Shown: positions 46,901-48,912 of the stretch, piece after piece
How the letters are laid out: each line of letters opens with the position of its first letter
Numbering within the stretch: the stretch's first letter is position 1
IMG/VR virus record: IMGVR_UViG_3300042988_001631
Span: 1-48,912 of that record
DNA length: 48,912 bases
Reading direction: 5' to 3' (one strand)
Source of the DNA: a virus
Made by a program: the position numbers and the translations under genes
Notes under the pieces: generated by a model
Databases searched by the model: none
The model's input: the letters and a program-made list of their open reading frames with translations, nothing else
What the model was told of the DNA's origin: nothing

Positions 46901-48912
46901 GGAAATTGTCTAATGATATTTAAAGCAGAACTCATTGTAGAAATATCTTCTCCAATATTCATAGCTTTTTCTACTTCTAATAATATTGCGTACTGTCTTA
47001 CAATAGAATGTTCAGGATCAATAACATCTTTAAATGCTTTATCCATATCACCATTATCGTATGCTCTAAAATCGATTAAATCTTTTATAAAAGCATCTTC
47101 TAAATCAAGATCTGTTAATTGTTCTTGTTGAGCATATATAGGTAATAATTCTAAATCTTCTTGAGAAATAGCTTTAAACATTTCTTCTAAAGCTTCTTTT
47201 TTCTTATTGATTTCAGAAGTCTTAAATCCAGTAGAACTCATTTGTTCTATTGCAGGTTGTCTCATTAATAGTACAGTTGTTCTTAAAGGAACACCAAGTC
47301 CTATTAAAGCTACATAAGCATTAGAGGTTAATCCAGAGGCATTAATAGTTGGAAGAATTTGTTCTTTAACGTTATCTATCGCTGAGTTAACTAAAGCATC
47401 TAGTGTTCTCCATACTGGCCACCCGTCTTTACCTACTTCAAATTCTCTAATTCTATCAAATATCTTACCACCTAATTTAATAGCGGGTACATTTAAGAAA
47501 GGAGTAGTTGATTTTTCATCTTTAGAAGTTTTAGATTTAGCAGTAAGTTCTTCTATAGTTCTTTCAGTTTCTTTAAGAATACTTAATAACTCGTCACGTT
47601 TTTTCTCACGTTGTTTAACCGATTCAGGATTAGTACTAGGGTCAAGTTTACGAAGTTCTTCATTAACATTTGACAGTAAAGTCTCCTGTACTTTTTTAGC
47701 TTCTTTTAATTTCTTAAGTTCTTTTTTAACTGCTACAGTATTATTACCATAATCACCAGAGTTTAACATATAAGCTAATGATTTAAAACCATTAGCAAAT
47801 ACACCTACAAGTGCAGCTCCGTCCATAGACGACTTAAATACTTTATAATTACCTGAAGGATTACTTAAATCAGGTCTTTGTTGTACCTCACCTGCTTCTT
47901 CTATTCCTTCTTTGGTAGCTTTATCACCATGAATATGTTTATAACGTCTTTGTTGAAGATCTTTTAACATAGTAAACATAGTATCTTCACCATCACCATT
48001 AAATATTTCCATACTAATAGGTTCGACCATACGAGATCTATTCTCAGGTTTAAGAATCATATCTATAAAACCTTGAGTAATAACATTGGTATAATATTTA
48101 TCTTCTACTTTATCTATAAGCTTTAATTTCTTTTTATCCTCTTTATATTGTTCTTTTAATTCAGATATGATCTTTTCAAATTTATCCTTAGCTATTGGAT
48201 GATATTCTTTATTAACTAACTCATAGCCTATTGGTGAACTTGCCTCGTACCCAAATAATTCTGCTTCTTCTGGTTTATAGAAAGATCTAACAAGCATAAA
48301 CAAGGAGTCAACGTCAAAGTCAGATCCATGTAATACTACAAGTTCTTTAGGTGCGATAATAGCATTTGTACCTCGAGAGTCATAGAATCCTGCAATCTTA
48401 ATTGCTACAGCAGAGTGTAACTCTGTAGAAGGAATACGGAAACCTAACATATCAGAAGTGGTGAAGAATCTCTTTCCAGTTTTAAGCATCTCTTTAATAG
48501 AGTCTTCTACTTCTCTTGGTAAAACTCCTTCAGGGAAAATTACTTCAGCTTCTAAGTGACCTTTATCTTCACTTTGGTTAAACTTTAATTTTTCTCTAAG
48601 AGCTTTATTCTTTTTATTTACTTCAATACCAAAGTCTGTTTGTAAAATAAGCTTTTCACCAGGTAATCTGAATCCTACAGAAGATTTAGTTACGTCTGCA
48701 GCTATTTGTGTTAATGCTTTATTAACAATATAAGGAGCTTGGAATGAAACACCTTCACCAAGAAGTTCTTGATAACGTTCATTACCTTTTCCAGACATTG
48801 CTTCAAATATATATTTAGATAACTTAGTTAAAGATAGCTTACCATCTTCATCAGTTATTCTTCTTTTAAATTTACCTAAACCTTTTTCAATTAATTTTGC
48901 AGTATACTCATG
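40951..48912 (-). CDS. Giant virion-type protein: RNA polymerase, HExxH and PD-(D/E)XK nuclease motifs; 5' end outside window
   Basis: At least 2653 codons; the frame stays open to the window edge, so the Met at 48798 is internal. Residues below count from it. GSDFDVDSLF (158-167) after RIPSTELHS and a Gly-rich strand matches the beta-prime catalytic loop (NADFDGD, preceded by R-x-P); DFDVD at 160-164 should bind Mg. IIHELTHAL holds HExxH at 1236-1240, with EFVAETFS after it (zincin). IIDWKTGRS (Asp1603, Lys1605) with a preceding GTMDM and a following QLQVMFYAF is a Cas4/RecB-like nuclease. Near the C-terminus, SFWLLYGWAF is membrane-prone. crAss-like phages carry such giant RNAP proteins in virions for early transcription; ejection into the host is inferred. 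Confidence 0.85.
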   Translation of the reverse strand, partial: HEYTAKLIEKGLGKFKRRITDEDGKLSLTKLSKYIFEAMSGKGNERYQELLGEGVSFQAPYIVNKALTQIAADVTKSSVGFRLPGEKLILQTDFGIEVNKKNKALREKLKFNQSEDKGHLEAEVIFPEGVLPREVEDSIKEMLKTGKRFFTTSDMLGFRIPSTELHSAVAIKIAGFYDSRGTNAIIAPKELVVLHGSDFDVDSLFMLVRSFYKPEEAELFGYEASSPIGYELVNKEYHPIAKDKFEKIISELKEQYKEDKKKLKLIDKVEDKYYTNVITQGFIDMILKPENRSRMVEPISMEIFNGDGEDTMFTMLKDLQQRRYKHIHGDKATKEGIEEAGEVQQRPDLSNPSGNYKVFKSSMDGAALVGVFANGFKSLAYMLNSGDYGNNTVAVKKELKKLKEAKKVQETLLSNVNEELRKLDPSTNPESVKQREKKRDELLSILKETERTIEELTAKSKTSKDEKSTTPFLNVPAIKLGGKIFDRIREFEVGKDGWPVWRTLDALVNSAIDNVKEQILPTINASGLTSNAYVALIGLGVPLRTTVLLMRQPAIEQMSSTGFKTSEINKKKEALEEMFKAISQEDLELLPIYAQQEQLTDLDLEDAFIKDLIDFRAYDNGDMDKAFKDVIDPEHSIVRQYAILLEVEKAMNIGEDISTMSSALNIIRQFPSNKADMSTTQEKWEEMFDFKEDEVKMRDSFSFDIPALFNNNPHIKLAYEAFKYLVDSIETMFLKHDKALTKLATEIVKTSNMSIGTKNETIETVKSDFVKFIASGIPLMEKINLRLTKEYRTATGVKDYTTGAEAWSQAFLDKLEDVKLFLKAHNISNGFIENIAIRPGRFDTRYAQFTAGNNLKLEDFLLFQEDFVKLNRVNIDDKGNITYSYTPNVGYTEFQQDFVRYAILNFGLQFGSTNYSTSLPPDIVKPYMDELDAELKEALTKLDVYKELFEVQEVIERGNNVGETRKKPTRVEVAQGTWRSAAYDKAYGIYYNLRFDLKGKDTMGDFLKFGKNVFKKIKIAVESDEQSNFPVFYTKIGTLKRRIGLFFRKELAEKYSTALAFDSSILSRAVADPDNTTKVSISDNYYNDIKTKDEHGTGSIIMLYPTNDGARMYRKYYMVTKKLTDPKVNEYGINEMEFEITPLENKDYEQYIDSKGEDYKLVKKVSKVELNYKGTKSSITTADRNKFLSLENVLKDIQVNGSTAGKLMANLFLSPEFSSAVKGLTVRTINVKETDKGNVIGHWVNNYPKEISIAVQYPDGTRVSPEIIESTIIHELTHALTWFNLHTPDNKLSRDQVRAKANLHKLFKVASEAMKKKYKDEFKAGAGKFYGFTNIDEFVAETFSNPEFQAELDSFKIDTGKKYSLLTKFVEFFKRLLGVVENDSLLSQVLNNSFYLIDNPINKGSVVIDTNEIFYKIGNSKPAEVSGITKNVLEQSKYINVATDSNGEQLDHYIYSITNKAWNRVTDNYTGFISKFVSTTPKEKGLTSSQLKAEGVFKGVPKGTAIPIDGIKKDLTKEEYIQYLDDLNAVGIAKGKVMHKWLELLSWNKYSNKSKEDLEDELEEALENAPVPDAETSYGWIEQVYDKLLDKLQLNSHKDNVPEDQKDKIFSEVTIGSPLLKYAGTMDMLVEHSDGSYSIIDWKTGRSIEKETHDVLMKYGNQFNHMFADPKTKNQLQVMFYAFMMKVENPDAIFRNLDIMWIPNKYEALAYDPYNKANHANFLRMIEQYYKSEEPRIYEQILEKSPNAFNPKHYNATDPTLAGRMLAENKTAEQVIIATQNELKWKIQAKLDKRLLTHDDMQEIKKLTLELVAFAKQEGYNIQNWSDDISYGSRWFGINADVNHPIVNLYQARLNEGLDKANSEFTRDMAKFNRLVKKISEDYVASKMPGKGFLRKATLKKYDPLTNELYEPFYTTFTEDGVTLERFLHKNEKDPEKKKAYEALTKNQKEFIDFVNERFASPFKGDSAFLNRTAVKDKPNMVGGIEMGVKNYSDLELFNLNKDLRDKFNYYEGFIPVVAPTNQDLKERFKGRPMEYIRNLLNKYLTFSTEYDYEQWGNRDEALPIKYLGTRSLRSNKVYSRNIENMFDKYMRSMYHKKYLDDVHALAKGLQYTIQMASYKGEASRINKYLDEHISMELYHKGEEPFDLTSNPTLSPFTVTDKRNPNRKYVKKISPLKLLQAARSSAGAVFMWVKPHKAAQNAAIASMFTIKEGLMGDFIKMGLKEKVIGTNASVVDFTTKDLIKASGIVASFIGEQVKGNYHNNKLWRLSQEFRFDSNAYDLATNSRYLETLKTQLLSPDVAYMLHTLPEEYISKVTMVAQMLNMKFTTKEMNGKSMWDAYEMKVNPITGESELTYIGPTRGYLKVGDKLEKIGGITSKEAASMRHVYTRIQGGYRPGERTSFEFYAIGQAIIQFKKHLPQLLKTNFGTLSYSNVLGRYKPVPGNDGKIVTVKDEKGNDITVLEWQQRITEGRWITLAGFIGEWLRLNSLVKGTRLGSYLLNNESYAWDNLSPEQKKNILEAGAVLSSLMSFWLLYGWAFGEEEEKNSLKRMGAYILDTYSQNYNPVDMVKNITSFPSSAAGTRLYKTLDAGNDMAWSLWASTGYSPFNAPDDAWTTEGDLKGWNEIQRGIRGLSSYYETKKWLDDLDLEDSE

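Noticed and set aside
46769-47131. 120-codon plus-strand frame inside the giant gene (also frames at 41659 and 42575)
   Set aside because: Ser/Leu/Phe-rich composition and antisense position to a continuous, motif-bearing frame indicate shadow frames.
1-48912. Stop-codon recoding as seen in some crAss-like phages
   Set aside because: Genes terminate normally at TAA, TGA and TAG with tight downstream starts, and no long gene contains in-frame TAG or TGA.
1-48912. CRISPR arrays, insertion sequences or integrase/attachment sites
   Set aside because: No regularly spaced repeats, transposase or integrase motifs, or flanking direct repeats were seen.

Overview
The window looks like part of the genome of a tailed phage infecting a Bacteroidota host, most probably a crAss-like phage. 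The sequence is AT-rich. Genes are packed end to end, mostly with ATGA, TAATG or GTGA stop/start overlaps. Start codons follow A/T-rich leaders instead of Shine-Dalgarno sites, and several small proteins carry Bacteroidota-type lipoprotein signals. The replication set (family A DNA polymerase, DnaB-like helicase, Sak4-like ATPase, SSB with an acidic tip, DnaG-like primase, UDG-fold protein, T7-type endonuclease I, DnaQ-like and RecB-like nucleases) and a giant RNA-polymerase-containing protein on the opposite strand fit the crAss-like plan. This assignment rests on recognised motifs and gene order, not on a database search. TAA, TGA and TAG all end genes, so the standard bacterial code is used.

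Layout. Positions 1-18371 (+) hold about forty small genes, mostly unrecognised: zinc-knuckle-like proteins, lipoproteins, small membrane proteins, an SPFH-like membrane protein, a tRNA-like element at about 4.5 kb, and a first enzyme pair (peptidase C26-like hydrolase plus amidoligase) at 11.2-13.1 kb. Positions 18355-30102 (+) are the DNA replication block. A second, phiEco32-type COOH-NH2 ligase lies inside it between the helicase and the Sak4-like ATPase. Positions 30077-35117 (+) hold a gamma-glutamylcyclotransferase-like enzyme, an ATP-grasp ligase, a class II glutamine amidotransferase and a third amidoligase. Positions 35130-37115 are recombination nucleases, followed by unrecognised genes to 40893. 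A bidirectional terminator at about 40.9 kb separates this from one giant gene on the minus strand (40951 to the window edge, at least 2653 codons). That gene carries a DFDVD RNA polymerase catalytic motif, an HExxH metallopeptidase motif and a PD-(D/E)XK nuclease motif. It is probably a virion protein delivered into the host.

The most striking content is a dispersed but co-directional set of seven amide-bond enzymes: three amidoligases of the glutamine-synthetase-like fold, one ATP-grasp ligase, a class II glutamine amidotransferase, a C26/class I amidotransferase-like hydrolase and a GGCT/AIG2-like cyclotransferase. Such enzymes are known to occur together in predicted peptide- or amide-modification systems, including in phages such as phiEco32. 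The combination here amounts to a small amide-ligation pathway, interleaved with the replication genes, whose product and target cannot be read from the sequence. A UDG-fold protein that has lost its catalytic motifs, and a primase lacking the usual zinc and Toprim glutamate residues, are further unusual points.

Only three strong hairpins interrupt the plus strand (about 2.03-2.09, 3.01 and 40.9 kb). The 37 kb from 3047 to 40893 may therefore be read as one or a few long transcripts with translational coupling.
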